Positions 9,056-16,078 of a DNA stretch of 40,809 bases are shown piece after piece. Positions within the stretch are counted from its first letter, which is position 1; each line of letters opens with the position of its first letter. The DNA is from Pseudoxanthomonas sp. Lineage in GTDB: Bacteria; Pseudomonadota; Gammaproteobacteria; Xanthomonadales; Xanthomonadaceae. The notes beneath the pieces were generated by a model. That model saw nothing but the letters and a program-made list of their open reading frames with translations, had not been told where the DNA came from and did no database searches. Position numbers and translations under genes: made by a program. The stretch covers positions 1 to 40,809 of the forward strand of contig NZ_JANJUE010000143.1 of NCBI RefSeq assembly GCF_024710765.1. Reading direction: 5' to 3'.

Positions 9056-9184
9056 GTTTTCATCCTAGGTATCGTGGCGTGAGCGTCGCGTGGATGGACC
9101 TTCATCCATCGGCAACATTTCGCGCACGGCTCGTTTACCGCGTCCGCGCGAGGCTGCGACGACGCAGCGTGGCGGAACGACGAC
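9056..9184. promoter_or_regulatory. Divergent otsB / mgtC-like upstream region with inverted repeat
   Basis: This 129-bp gap must hold the start signals for the leftward trehalose operon and the rightward MgtC-like gene. It contains an inverted repeat, GATGGA at 9093-9098 and TCCATC at 9105-9110, with a 6-nt spacer, about 40 bp before the otsB start. This could be an operator or just a weak hairpin. I see no convincing -35/-10 pair for a housekeeping sigma factor in either direction; control by a stress sigma factor is possible but unproven. Confidence 0.3.
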
Positions 9185-9685
9185 ATGTCATCTGAACTGG
9201 GTGGGCAGCTGAACGTTTTGCTGGAGGTGCTGTACGCGATGGCGCTGGCCGGCAGCATCGGGGTGGAGCGCGAGATCAAGAACCGGCCCGCCGGATTCCG
9301 CACCCACATGCTGGTCGGTGGCGCGGCCGCCTTTCTGGTCGGCATCGGCGGCATGGTGATGAGCGAGAGCATGCGCGAGGCAAGTCCGACCCTGGTGGTG
9401 GATCCGTTCCGCCTGGTGGAGGCGGTGATCGCGGGCGTGTCCTTCATCGGCGCCGGAACCATCTTCGCCCAGCGCGGGGCAGGGACCGTGGTGGGCATCA
9501 CCACCGCCGCCTCGCTGCTGATGGTCGCGGTGATTGGCGTGGCGGTCGGCTTCGACTACAACCTGCTGGCCTTCCTCGTCACCGCCGCGACCCTGTCGGT
9601 GCTGGTGCTGCTGGCCTGGATCGAACGCCTGATCGCCCGGCGCCGGCCGCCGGGCGGCGGTTCGCCTCCGCGGGCTTCCGCTTGA
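9185..9685 (+). CDS. MgtC/SapB-family membrane protein
   Basis: This 166-residue protein has four to five hydrophobic helices and the MgtC/SapB family signature: GSIGVEREIKNRPAGFRTHMLV near residues 21-42 and GVSFIGAGTIF near 87-97. Salmonella MgtC is longer and has a C-terminal ACT-like domain; that domain is absent here, so this is the short SapB-like type. MgtC proteins help survival in low magnesium and inside host cells by affecting ATP synthase and membrane potential; the function of the short versions is less clear. It stands alone between two leftward/rightward units, with the EAL-protein gene beginning about 70 bp after its stop. Confidence 0.85.
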   Translation: MSSELGGQLNVLLEVLYAMALAGSIGVEREIKNRPAGFRTHMLVGGAAAFLVGIGGMVMSESMREASPTLVVDPFRLVEAVIAGVSFIGAGTIFAQRGAGTVVGITTAASLLMVAVIGVAVGFDYNLLAFLVTAATLSVLVLLAWIERLIARRRPPGGGSPPRASA

Positions 9686-9757
9686 GCGCCATCGGGGGTA
9701 TCTTCCGGGGCTGGGGGACGTTTGACCATTTCCGCTGCCTGGCCACTCACCGTTGCC

Positions 9758-12718
9758 ATGACGGATACGCGCAAGGATTTGCCTATAGTTCGCTCCACCC
9801 GCTCAGTCGCCTGGTCGGGCGTCGTGCTGGCGCTCGTGCTCGCGTACCTGCTTGGCTATCTCGTCTACCGGGATCACCAATTGCGCCTGGACGCCGCCGA
9901 GCGCCAAAGCATGGCGCTGGCCGAAGGCACCGAACGCCTGCTGCGGCTTGAACTGCGCAATCTCGAACGCGCCATGGCCGGCATCGCCGGCGATGCCCAG
10001 CAGGCTTTCCGCACCGTGCCCGAATCGGCGCCCGTCCTGCTGGGCGAAGCCGTGGCCGGGGTGGTGCAGCGCCACCAGGAACTGCACAGCATCGTCATCG
10101 TGGATGGACGGGGCCAGGCGATCACGCGGGGCAGCGGATTGCCGATCCCGCCACCGCCCCTGTCCGGCGCCGCCCCGTCGCGCGCACTGCGGTTCGGTGC
10201 ACTGCAGCAGGTGGACGGCGAATGGGTGCTGCCGCTGCTGATGGCGATGGAAGACGGACGCTGGATCGTGACCCGGCTGCGGGTGGCGGAAATCCAGCGC
10301 CTGCTCGCGGGCCTGGATACCGGCCGGGACGGCGTGGTGACGGTGATGGATCACGCGGGCACGGTGCTGGCGCGCAGCCGTGACGCGGCGCGCTACATCG
10401 GCCATCGCTATCCGGAAATCCTCCCATCCGGTCCACCCTACGCCGCGAGCGTGATGAGCCGGCGCAGCGGCGTGGACGGAGTGGTCAGGATCACCTCGCG
10501 CATGCACCTGGACGACTACGGCGTGTTCGTCAGCGCGGGCCTGGGGCGCAGCGAAATCCTGCGCGACTGGTATCTGCTGCTGTTCGGTTCGCTGGCGGTG
10601 TACGCGTTGTACTGGGCCGGCTTCCTGTACCTGTTGCGCCACATCCGCCAGGCCGCGCGCGCGCAGAACCGGCTCCTGTCCGAAGTCGGGCGTGCCGCGG
10701 AAGGATTGCGGCTGGCCCAGCGCATCGGCCGGACCGGCAGCTGGAGGGTGCATCGTTCGCCGCCGCGGGTCGAATGGTCCGAACAGGTATCGGAAATCTT
10801 CGGGCTGGGGCCGGAACGCAACAGCGCCTGCAGCGAGGAGTTCTACGCGCTGGTGCATCCGGAGGACCGCGAGCCCCTGCGGGCGCGTTTCGCCCAGGCC
10901 TGGCAGAGCCGCGAGCCGTTCGTCGCCGAATACCGGGTGGTCCGTCCCGACGGGCAGGTGCGCTGGCTGCTGACCCGGGGCGGCACGGTCGAGCAGGCCG
11001 GCGACGTCACCGGCATGGCCGGCACCCTGCTGGACATCACCAACGAACGCAGCGCACAGGCGCGGGCGCTGGAAACCGAGCGCCAGTACCGCCTGCTGTT
11101 CGAGCGCAACCCGATGCCGTTCTGGGTTTTCGACCTGGAGACACTGCGATTCCTGGAGGTCAACGACGCCGCGGTCCGGCGCTACGGCTACAGCCGCGAG
11201 GAATTCCTGGCGATGACCGTGCTGGATATCCGTCCGCCGCGCGATTCGGTGGATGTCCTGCAGTCGTTGAGCGAACCGGCGCCCTCGCCGGAGGGCGAGC
11301 TGTGGAAGCACCTGAAGAAGGACGGCAGCGTCATCGACGTGCACGTGCGTACCGAAACCATCAATTACAACGGGCGGCCGGCGCGGCTGGTGCTGGCCGA
11401 GGACATCAGCGAAACGCTGGCCTACGAGCGCGAACTCAACTACCGGGCCAGTCACGACGCCGCCACCGGCCTGCTCAACCTGCCGGGACTCAAGACCCGG
11501 CTGGCCGCGGAAGCGAAGGGGCCGTACGCACTGGCCTATCTGCAGCTGCGGGGACTGGAACTGGTCACCGACAGCCTGGGCCAGGCGGTGGCGACCCGAT
11601 TGCTGGATACCCTGGCCAACCGCCTGGAGACGCTCGCCGATCCCTGGGGCGAGACCGCGTTCGTGCCCTCGGAAGCCTTCGTGGTGGCGTTGCGCCCCGA
11701 CGTGGACGTGGGCGCCGCCGTTGATGCGCTGCACCGCGCGATGACCCTGCCGGTCGAGCAGGGCGGATCGCGGCGTACCCTGGAAGCCTGGGTCGGCGTC
11801 GCCCATTTCGACGGCGCGGGATTCGAGAACGCGATCAGCCATGCCGCGCTGGCGGCGCACGTGGCACGCGCGCAGGGCATTCCCCATTGCACCTTCGACG
11901 CGCGGATGGCGCAGGCGGCCAGTGAACGCCTGCGCATGATCGGGCGCATCCACGTCTCGCTGGAACAGCGCGACTTCATGCTGTACTTCCAGCCCATTTA
12001 CCGGCTGCAGGACCGCTATCCGGTCTGCCTGGAGGCGCTGCTGCGCTGGCCGCAGGCCGATGGCAGCTTCGTGCCGCCGTCGCAGTTCATTCCCCTGTCC
12101 GAGGACGCCGGCCTGATCCCCGCGCTGGGCGACTGGGTGATGGAAGAGGCGGCGCGTTGCCACCGCAAGCTGGTCGAAGCGGGCTGGGGAAACCTGCCCA
12201 TCGCGGTCAACGTGTCGCCGGCGCAACTGCGCCGCGCGGATTTCGCCGACCGCCTGATCAGGCTTCACGAACGCTTCGGCCTGCCGCGCGGCGCGCTGCA
12301 CATCGAAGTCACCGAGAGCATGCTGCTCGACAGCCCTGAAAGCACCATGCGTACGCTGCGGACCTTGCAGAAGCACGGCATCTGCACGTCGCTGGACGAC
12401 TTCGGAACGGGTTTCTCCAGCATGTCCTACCTGCACCAGTTGCCGCTGGACGCGCTGAAGATCGACCAGGCGTTCGTGCGCAACGTCGCCGACGATGACC
12501 GCAGCGCGGCGATCTGCCATGCGATGATCTCGCTCGGGCACAGCCTGGGCCTGACCCTGGTCGCCGAAGGGGTGGAGACCCAGGCGCAACTGGACTGGCT
12601 GCATCGCCACCACTGCGATCAGGTGCAGGGGTATCTGCTGGCGCGGCCGATGGACCTGGCCCGTACCCTGGAACACCTGGCATCGACGGAACTCCCGGAG
12701 CGGCGCCAGGGCCGCTGA
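9758..12718 (+). CDS. Membrane sensor PAS-PAS-GGDEF(degenerate)-EAL phosphodiesterase
   Basis: The 986-residue protein probably hydrolyses cyclic-di-GMP. Order: membrane helix (about 18-37), periplasmic sensory domain (38-268), second helix (270-293), PAS (about 325-430), second PAS (441-555), GGDEF-like domain (565-715), EAL (741-977). The EAL domain keeps LEALLRW, VNVSPAQ, EVTES, DDFGTGF, LKIDQAF and AEGVET, so the metal and substrate ligands are present and it should be active. In the GGDEF-like domain the signature is replaced by VPSEAF near residue 635, so it should not synthesise c-di-GMP; it may bind GTP as a regulator. The start is uncertain: ATG 9758 is taken because it sits well before the first helix, but an in-frame TTG at 9722 has a better GGGGGA leader. 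In Xanthomonads c-di-GMP controls Clp, a regulator of exopolysaccharide genes, which makes a link to the cluster at 15-32 kb plausible. Confidence 0.9.
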   Translation: MTDTRKDLPIVRSTRSVAWSGVVLALVLAYLLGYLVYRDHQLRLDAAERQSMALAEGTERLLRLELRNLERAMAGIAGDAQQAFRTVPESAPVLLGEAVAGVVQRHQELHSIVIVDGRGQAITRGSGLPIPPPPLSGAAPSRALRFGALQQVDGEWVLPLLMAMEDGRWIVTRLRVAEIQRLLAGLDTGRDGVVTVMDHAGTVLARSRDAARYIGHRYPEILPSGPPYAASVMSRRSGVDGVVRITSRMHLDDYGVFVSAGLGRSEILRDWYLLLFGSLAVYALYWAGFLYLLRHIRQAARAQNRLLSEVGRAAEGLRLAQRIGRTGSWRVHRSPPRVEWSEQVSEIFGLGPERNSACSEEFYALVHPEDREPLRARFAQAWQSREPFVAEYRVVRPDGQVRWLLTRGGTVEQAGDVTGMAGTLLDITNERSAQARALETERQYRLLFERNPMPFWVFDLETLRFLEVNDAAVRRYGYSREEFLAMTVLDIRPPRDSVDVLQSLSEPAPSPEGELWKHLKKDGSVIDVHVRTETINYNGRPARLVLAEDISETLAYERELNYRASHDAATGLLNLPGLKTRLAAEAKGPYALAYLQLRGLELVTDSLGQAVATRLLDTLANRLETLADPWGETAFVPSEAFVVALRPDVDVGAAVDALHRAMTLPVEQGGSRRTLEAWVGVAHFDGAGFENAISHAALAAHVARAQGIPHCTFDARMAQAASERLRMIGRIHVSLEQRDFMLYFQPIYRLQDRYPVCLEALLRWPQADGSFVPPSQFIPLSEDAGLIPALGDWVMEEAARCHRKLVEAGWGNLPIAVNVSPAQLRRADFADRLIRLHERFGLPRGALHIEVTESMLLDSPESTMRTLRTLQKHGICTSLDDFGTGFSSMSYLHQLPLDALKIDQAFVRNVADDDRSAAICHAMISLGHSLGLTLVAEGVETQAQLDWLHRHHCDQVQGYLLARPMDLARTLEHLASTELPERRQGR

Positions 12719-12739
12719 ATGGACGCCAGGCCGTCGGGT

Positions 12740-13069
12740 TCAGTGCAGGCTCCAGATGTCCGGTATCAGCGCTTCGGCCGATTCGCGGAAGCCATCCTCG
12801 AAGTGTGGCGGCAGGCCAAGCGGGAAGTTCTCCGCGGCCACCTGCAGGCAGGCGATCAGGCGCGTCTGCACGGGTTCATCCACCGACTGCATGACGGTGG
12901 AGGCCACGTAGCCCATCACCGCCAACTGGCCCTGTAGCCTGCCGAAATGTTCCAGCATGTTGGCCACGAGCTGGTCCTGTCGCTGGATACGCTGCTCCAT
13001 CGCAGGCTCCAGCCGACGGCAGGCCACCTCCAGTTCGGCCAGCCGGGTTTCGATCGAACGCTTGTCCAT
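12740..13069 (-). CDS. Small hypothetical protein with N-terminal coiled-coil
   Basis: I do not recognise this 109-residue protein. Its first ~55 residues are charged and helical (RLAELEVACRRLEPAMEQRIQRQDQLVANML) and likely form a coiled coil; the rest is mixed, with no membrane segment or metal motif. ATG 13069 is chosen because AGGAGAGG lies about 5-12 nt before it; an in-frame ATG further up (13102) lacks this. It ends 21 bp from the stop of the convergent EAL-protein gene. The structured element at 13144-13219 lies 75 bp upstream of its start. Confidence 0.6.
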   Translation of the reverse strand: MDKRSIETRLAELEVACRRLEPAMEQRIQRQDQLVANMLEHFGRLQGQLAVMGYVASTVMQSVDEPVQTRLIACLQVAAENFPLGLPPHFEDGFRESAEALIPDIWSLH

Positions 13070-13143
13070 GCACCTCTCCTGCTTGGCTTGGCAGGACTCC
13101 ACTTTGCGGTGCGGGCATCAAGAGAACGTGTGCAGCGGAAAGC

Positions 13144-13219
13144 GGAGAACCGGATGGCGATCCAGACGAGGGTTGACCCGCCATTCCTCGCGGCCGGCAT
13201 GGCCTGAGGCCGGTTCTCC
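13144..13219. ncRNA. Candidate three-way-junction structured element, copy A
   Basis: This 76-nt stretch lies in the 349-bp gene-free gap 13070-13418. It can fold into three stems around a nearly closed junction. P1 is 13144-13153 (GGAGAACCGG) with 13210-13219 (CCGGTTCTCC), 10 bp. P2 is 13154-13159 (ATGGCG) with 13179-13184 (CGCCAT), closing a 19-nt loop, ATCCAGACGAGGGTTGACC. P3 is CCTC/GAGG plus GGCC/GGCC (13186-13209). Only one base (13185) is left unpaired at the junction. A second copy at 32532-32610 shares the P1 ends and the loop but has different P2 and P3 sequences that still pair. It could be a small RNA, a cis element, or a mobile palindromic repeat; the transcribed strand is unknown. 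A weak hairpin (GACTC-GCGAA-GAGTC, 13244-13258) follows on the + strand. I see nothing else clear in the gap. Confidence 0.5.
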
Positions 13220-13418
13220 TTGTGGGGCTGCCGGTCAAGGCTGGACTCGCGAAGAGTCGTTTCCACTGAATGCGCAGCCGGCCGGGATGTTCTCCGGTAT
13301 CCACGCGGGAAAGTCTGCGCCCGGCGGGGGAAACCTGGGGTGCAGGAGCGGTCCATGCTTCGTTAACAAGCAGGCACGGCCGCGCGCGTTCATCACGCAA
13401 TAGGGCCGTTCGGGGAGT

Positions 13419-13715
13419 TCAGTTGATGGGCGCGGCACGCAACAGGCGCGGTTCATGGCCCAGCGGATGCGTCGTCAAGCCGCTGCAATCCACGCAGGCG
13501 TCATCCAAGGGCGCCAGCGGCTGGCGCCAGCCCAGCACGTACCAGCCTTCATCGTCCTCGGCGGGAAAATCGGCATGCCAGGCCCGGCCGTCGTAGCGGC
13601 CGTTGAACCAGCCGGTGATGTCGTCGATGGAACAGGCGTAGATGGCCAGCGGCACGTTCACCGGCGGCGCGCGTTCGGGCAAGTAACAGCACGGGGAATC
13701 CGCAAGCGGACTCAT
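13419..13715 (-). CDS. Small hypothetical protein
   Basis: This 98-residue protein is not one I can name. It has Cys-Cys near the start (DSPCCYLPER), a central aromatic/acidic stretch (GWFNGRYDGRAWHADF, then DDEGWYVLGW) and a C-terminal CVDC pair. No signal peptide or membrane helix is seen. The start at ATG 13715 is supported by AGGAGA 6-11 nt upstream. The Cys pairs could bind a metal, but there is no family to support that. Confidence 0.5.
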   Translation of the reverse strand: MSPLADSPCCYLPERAPPVNVPLAIYACSIDDITGWFNGRYDGRAWHADFPAEDDEGWYVLGWRQPLAPLDDACVDCSGLTTHPLGHEPRLLRAAPIN

Positions 13716-13880
13716 GTGGTCTCCTGCGTGCCGCGCACGCGATGACAGGGAAAGTCGCTTCTACTCCCGAGGCCGGCAAGAGCGTGTATGCATCCGCGGT
13801 GGTTTCCGTTAAGGGCTGATGCACGCATTCGCACGCGGTTGTCACGGCGTGTTTGCACACGGAACGCTAGAACATCACCA

Positions 13881-13897
13881 GCGCGGCTTGGCCGCGC
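13881..13897 (+). other. GC hairpin in leader of ferritin-like gene
   Basis: GCGCGGC (13881-13887), loop TTG, GCCGCGC (13891-13897) is a perfect 7-bp stem followed by GATTTTCT, about 35 bp before the ferritin-like start. It could be a weak intrinsic terminator or a leader hairpin. The T-tract is short and interrupted, so a terminator is not certain. The rest of the 13716-13931 gap shows no clear promoter. Confidence 0.35.
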
Positions 13898-13931
13898 GAT
13901 TTTCTCCCCACCCGACGGCAAGGAGTATCCG

Positions 13932-14543
13932 ATGGCACGCTCATCCATGACCGACCAGACCCAGGTGAACGAACTGCTGCTGCAGGCGCTGGAAACCGAG
14001 CGCGGCGGCATCCAGGTCTATACCGCGGCGATCGAGGCGGCGCAGAACGAGGACCTGAAGGAAGAATGGCAGAAGTACCTGGACGAAACCCGCCAGCACG
14101 AGCAGATCCTGCTGGACGTGTTCGAACAGCTGGGCAAGGACCCGGAAGCCGCCAGTCCCGGTCGCGAAGTCGTCGCCCATCATGGCCGCTCACTGGTGAA
14201 GGCGATCCGGATGGCGATGGCCAGCGCCGATCCCGCGGCGGCGGAACTGGTGGCGGCCGAATGCGTGGTGCTGGCCGAAACCAAGGATCACCAGAACTGG
14301 GAGCTGATCGGCCGGGTCGCCGAGAAGGCGGGCAAGCAGGAAGGCAAGATCCTCAAGGCAGCGCACGACCAGGTGGAAAAGGAAGAGGATCATCACCTCT
14401 ACCACACCCGCGGCTGGGCGCGTGAACTGTGGATCCAGTCGCTTGGCCTGCCGGCGGTATTGCCTCCGCCGGAAGAGGAACGCAACGTCGAAACCGCAAT
14501 CGGCGCCGCGCGTGCCGAGCAGTCGCGCGACAAGATGATGTAG
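13932..14543 (+). CDS. Ferritin-like domain protein
   Basis: The 203-residue product is mostly helical and carries spaced Glu/His pairs of a ferritin-like four-helix bundle: LETERGG in helix 1, DETRQHEQ in helix 2, VVLAETKDHQNWEL in helix 3 and EKEEDHHLYH in helix 4. Such E..ExxH sets bind a di-iron or di-manganese centre and often serve iron storage or peroxide defence, though the activity here is not known. The start at ATG 13932 has AAGGAG 6-11 nt upstream; the frame is open further back to 13788 without a matching site. It is followed after 9 bp by a small basic protein gene, likely in one transcript. Confidence 0.75.
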   Translation: MARSSMTDQTQVNELLLQALETERGGIQVYTAAIEAAQNEDLKEEWQKYLDETRQHEQILLDVFEQLGKDPEAASPGREVVAHHGRSLVKAIRMAMASADPAAAELVAAECVVLAETKDHQNWELIGRVAEKAGKQEGKILKAAHDQVEKEEDHHLYHTRGWARELWIQSLGLPAVLPPPEEERNVETAIGAARAEQSRDKMM

Positions 14544-14552
14544 GAGATGACC

Positions 14553-14756
14553 ATGGATACCGTTCGCAAGCCGGCCGGAGGCGGCAAGCGCGAGTTCATC
14601 GCGCCGAATGGCGACAAGCGCCTGGTTCGCCGGGATGAGCGTGGCCGTTTCGAAGAAAGTGACGATCTGGGCCGTTCCCTGTCCAGGGACGTCCGGACCC
14701 ACGCGACGCATCCGGCCAAACCGGGGCAGGGCGACCGCGGCGACCGCCGCCGCTGA
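14553..14756 (+). CDS. Small basic conserved hypothetical protein
   Basis: This 67-residue, highly charged protein contains KREFIAPNGDKRLVRRDERG followed by GRFEESDDLGRSLSRD, a pattern I recognise from small conserved proteins in many proteobacteria that carry no established function. The tail (PGQGDRGDRRR) is disordered and basic. TAGGAG at 14541-14546 favours ATG 14553 over the in-frame ATG at 14547, which would touch the ribosome binding site. It directly follows the ferritin-like gene and is probably cotranscribed with it. Nucleic-acid binding is possible from the charge only. Confidence 0.7.
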   Translation: MDTVRKPAGGGKREFIAPNGDKRLVRRDERGRFEESDDLGRSLSRDVRTHATHPAKPGQGDRGDRRR

Positions 14757-14860
14757 GGCCATCCGCGACACCCTTCCGTCGCATTCCGGTTGGCGCCGGG
14801 ATGCGGCGGTGCCCCCATCGTGGAAGCCGCGGGTACCGCCGCCGTCTGCGGCCTGGCCGC

Positions 14861-15154
14861 TCAGAACTCGTCGACGAATTCGACCGCCATGCCCAGGCTC
14901 TCCGCGCTGCGGATGATCAGTTCGCGGACCTCGTCGCCCGCACGCGGCCCGGGCACTTCTATCTCCAGGGCGTGAATGCCACCGCTGCCCTGATCATCGA
15001 CCAGTCCCGCGGAACTGGAATCATCGTCGTCCATGTGCGGCATCAGGTCCGCCACTTCCTCCACCCGTTCGACGCCGTCCACGCCGTGCACCACGCTGAT
15101 CACCGTGGCGGCATCGGCTTCACTTCCGGTCAGGCGAACTCTCAGCACGGCCAT
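14861..15154 (-). CDS. Small acidic hypothetical protein
   Basis: A 97-residue acidic protein. It begins with a beta strand and helix (MAVLRVRLTGSEADAATVISVVHGVDGVERVEEVADLMP split by a Gly-Val turn), has an Asp/Ser-rich linker (MDDDDSSSAG), and ends with a second beta-alpha unit (HALEIEVPGP...VRELIIRSAESLGM). The pattern suggests a ferredoxin-like alpha/beta fold. No function is known to me. It converges on the 67-residue gene across 104 bp; that gap has GC-rich self-complementary stretches but no T-tract terminator. Confidence 0.6.
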   Translation of the reverse strand: MAVLRVRLTGSEADAATVISVVHGVDGVERVEEVADLMPHMDDDDSSSAGLVDDQGSGGIHALEIEVPGPRAGDEVRELIIRSAESLGMAVEFVDEF

Positions 15155-15240
15155 GGGGAGGTCTCGGGTTCGGGGAATGGGGGAAGTACCCGATGAATCG
15201 GGGACGGGCCGGGTTTCGTTGCGGACGCTGTCCGCGCGAC

Positions 15241-15266
15241 GGATTCACGTTTTCGCTGGAATGATG
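15241..15266. repeat. Degenerate intergenic palindromic repeat (GGATTC...GGAATGA type)
   Basis: The segment GGATTCACG-TTTTCGC-TGGAATGATG is close to the widespread proteobacterial intergenic hairpin with GGATTCCCGC and GCGGGAATGACG arms, differing at about four positions, so the arms now pair poorly. It lies in the 288-bp gap between the acidic protein and the phosphatase gene. A second similar scrap (CCGGAATCCCGGGCATTC) is at about 15309-15326. These appear to be remnants of a dispersed repeat. Confidence 0.45.
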
Positions 15267-15442
15267 AGGAAGGACTTTCGGCATCCCGCATGAGCCGGGA
15301 CCGCGACTCCGGAATCCCGGGCATTCATCCAGCTGTCCACCTCTTAAAGCGGATGCGCTGACGAGCACGTGAAGAATATCCACATACACGCTCGACACGC
15401 CCGTACTGGCAGGCTGCGCGTCATCTCATCCTCGAAGTGACG

Positions 15443-15916
15443 ATGTACCGGGTCCTGATTGTCTGCGTCGGCAATATCTGCCGAAGTCCGATGGCCGAAG
15501 CCATCCTGAGCGCGCGGCTGGGCGGCGACGTCCATGTGCGATCCGCCGGCCTGGCGGCGCGGATCGGTGATGGCGTGTATCCGATGGCCGCCGAGTTGTT
15601 GAAGGAAAATGGTCTGGGATTGGATCACCATGCCGCGCGCCAGATCGATCTGCAGATGCTGGCCGAGGCGGATCTGATCCTGGCGATGGAGAATCGCCAG
15701 CTCCGCGCACTCGCGGCGATCGCGCCACCGCTGCGCACGCGCATGCACCTGCTGGGGCGGTGGAAGGGGATGCGCGAGATACGCGATCCCTGCGGACGGC
15801 CGCGCGAGGAGTTCATCCGCACCTTCGAACTCATCGATTCGTGCGCACGCGCGTGGTGCGATCGCATGCCGATGAACGCCAGTTCACGAATGTGCGCGGT
15901 GCCTGCACACAGCTGA
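15443..15916 (+). CDS. Low-molecular-weight protein tyrosine phosphatase (Wzb-type)
   Basis: The 157-residue product has the phosphatase loop CVGNICRS at residues 8-15 (Cys8-x5-Arg14) and the general-acid DP in EIRDPCGR near residue 116. Partners in this family (Wzb, EpsP, Etp) dephosphorylate the tyrosine-rich tail of Wzc-type kinases and so control polymer length and export. A Wzc-type kinase with such a tail is two genes downstream, which strongly suggests that pairing. ATG 15443 is used; an in-frame GTG at 15437 is an alternative, and both have weak ribosome binding sites. It opens the polysaccharide cluster, 162 bp before the WecA-type gene. Confidence 0.9.
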   Translation: MYRVLIVCVGNICRSPMAEAILSARLGGDVHVRSAGLAARIGDGVYPMAAELLKENGLGLDHHAARQIDLQMLAEADLILAMENRQLRALAAIAPPLRTRMHLLGRWKGMREIRDPCGRPREEFIRTFELIDSCARAWCDRMPMNASSRMCAVPAHS

Positions 15917-16078
15917 GCGATTGCCCGTGCGCACGTCGCGCTTTCATGCGCTCATCAAGATGCTGTCCGTAGATTCGCAACGGAACGAACCACTAACACG
16001 CGTATCACGTGGGACGGTGGTTTTGCCAGGGATGACCGGTTGGACAGGATGCCATCACGGACAAACGAGGAATTCTGG

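Noticed and set aside
9803-12676. Very long leftward open frame opposite the EAL-protein gene
   Set aside because: It is a mirror of the coding strand in GC-rich DNA (Gln/His/Arg-rich, no recognisable domain). The rightward frame has clear PAS and EAL motifs.
14803-14842. GCGGCGGT ... ACCGCCGC inverted repeat between convergent small genes
   Set aside because: No T-tract and a 24-nt loop; GC-rich self-complementarity like this arises often by chance, so it is not called a terminator.
15370-15390. CGTGA-AGAATA-TCCAC as a Clp site before the phosphatase gene
   Set aside because: The right half-site has three mismatches to TCACA; too weak to call.
15917-16078. Possible JUMPstart/ops (RfaH) element or promoter before the WecA-type gene
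   Set aside because: No GGCGGTAGCGT-like sequence and no good -35/-10 pair were found in the 162-bp gap.
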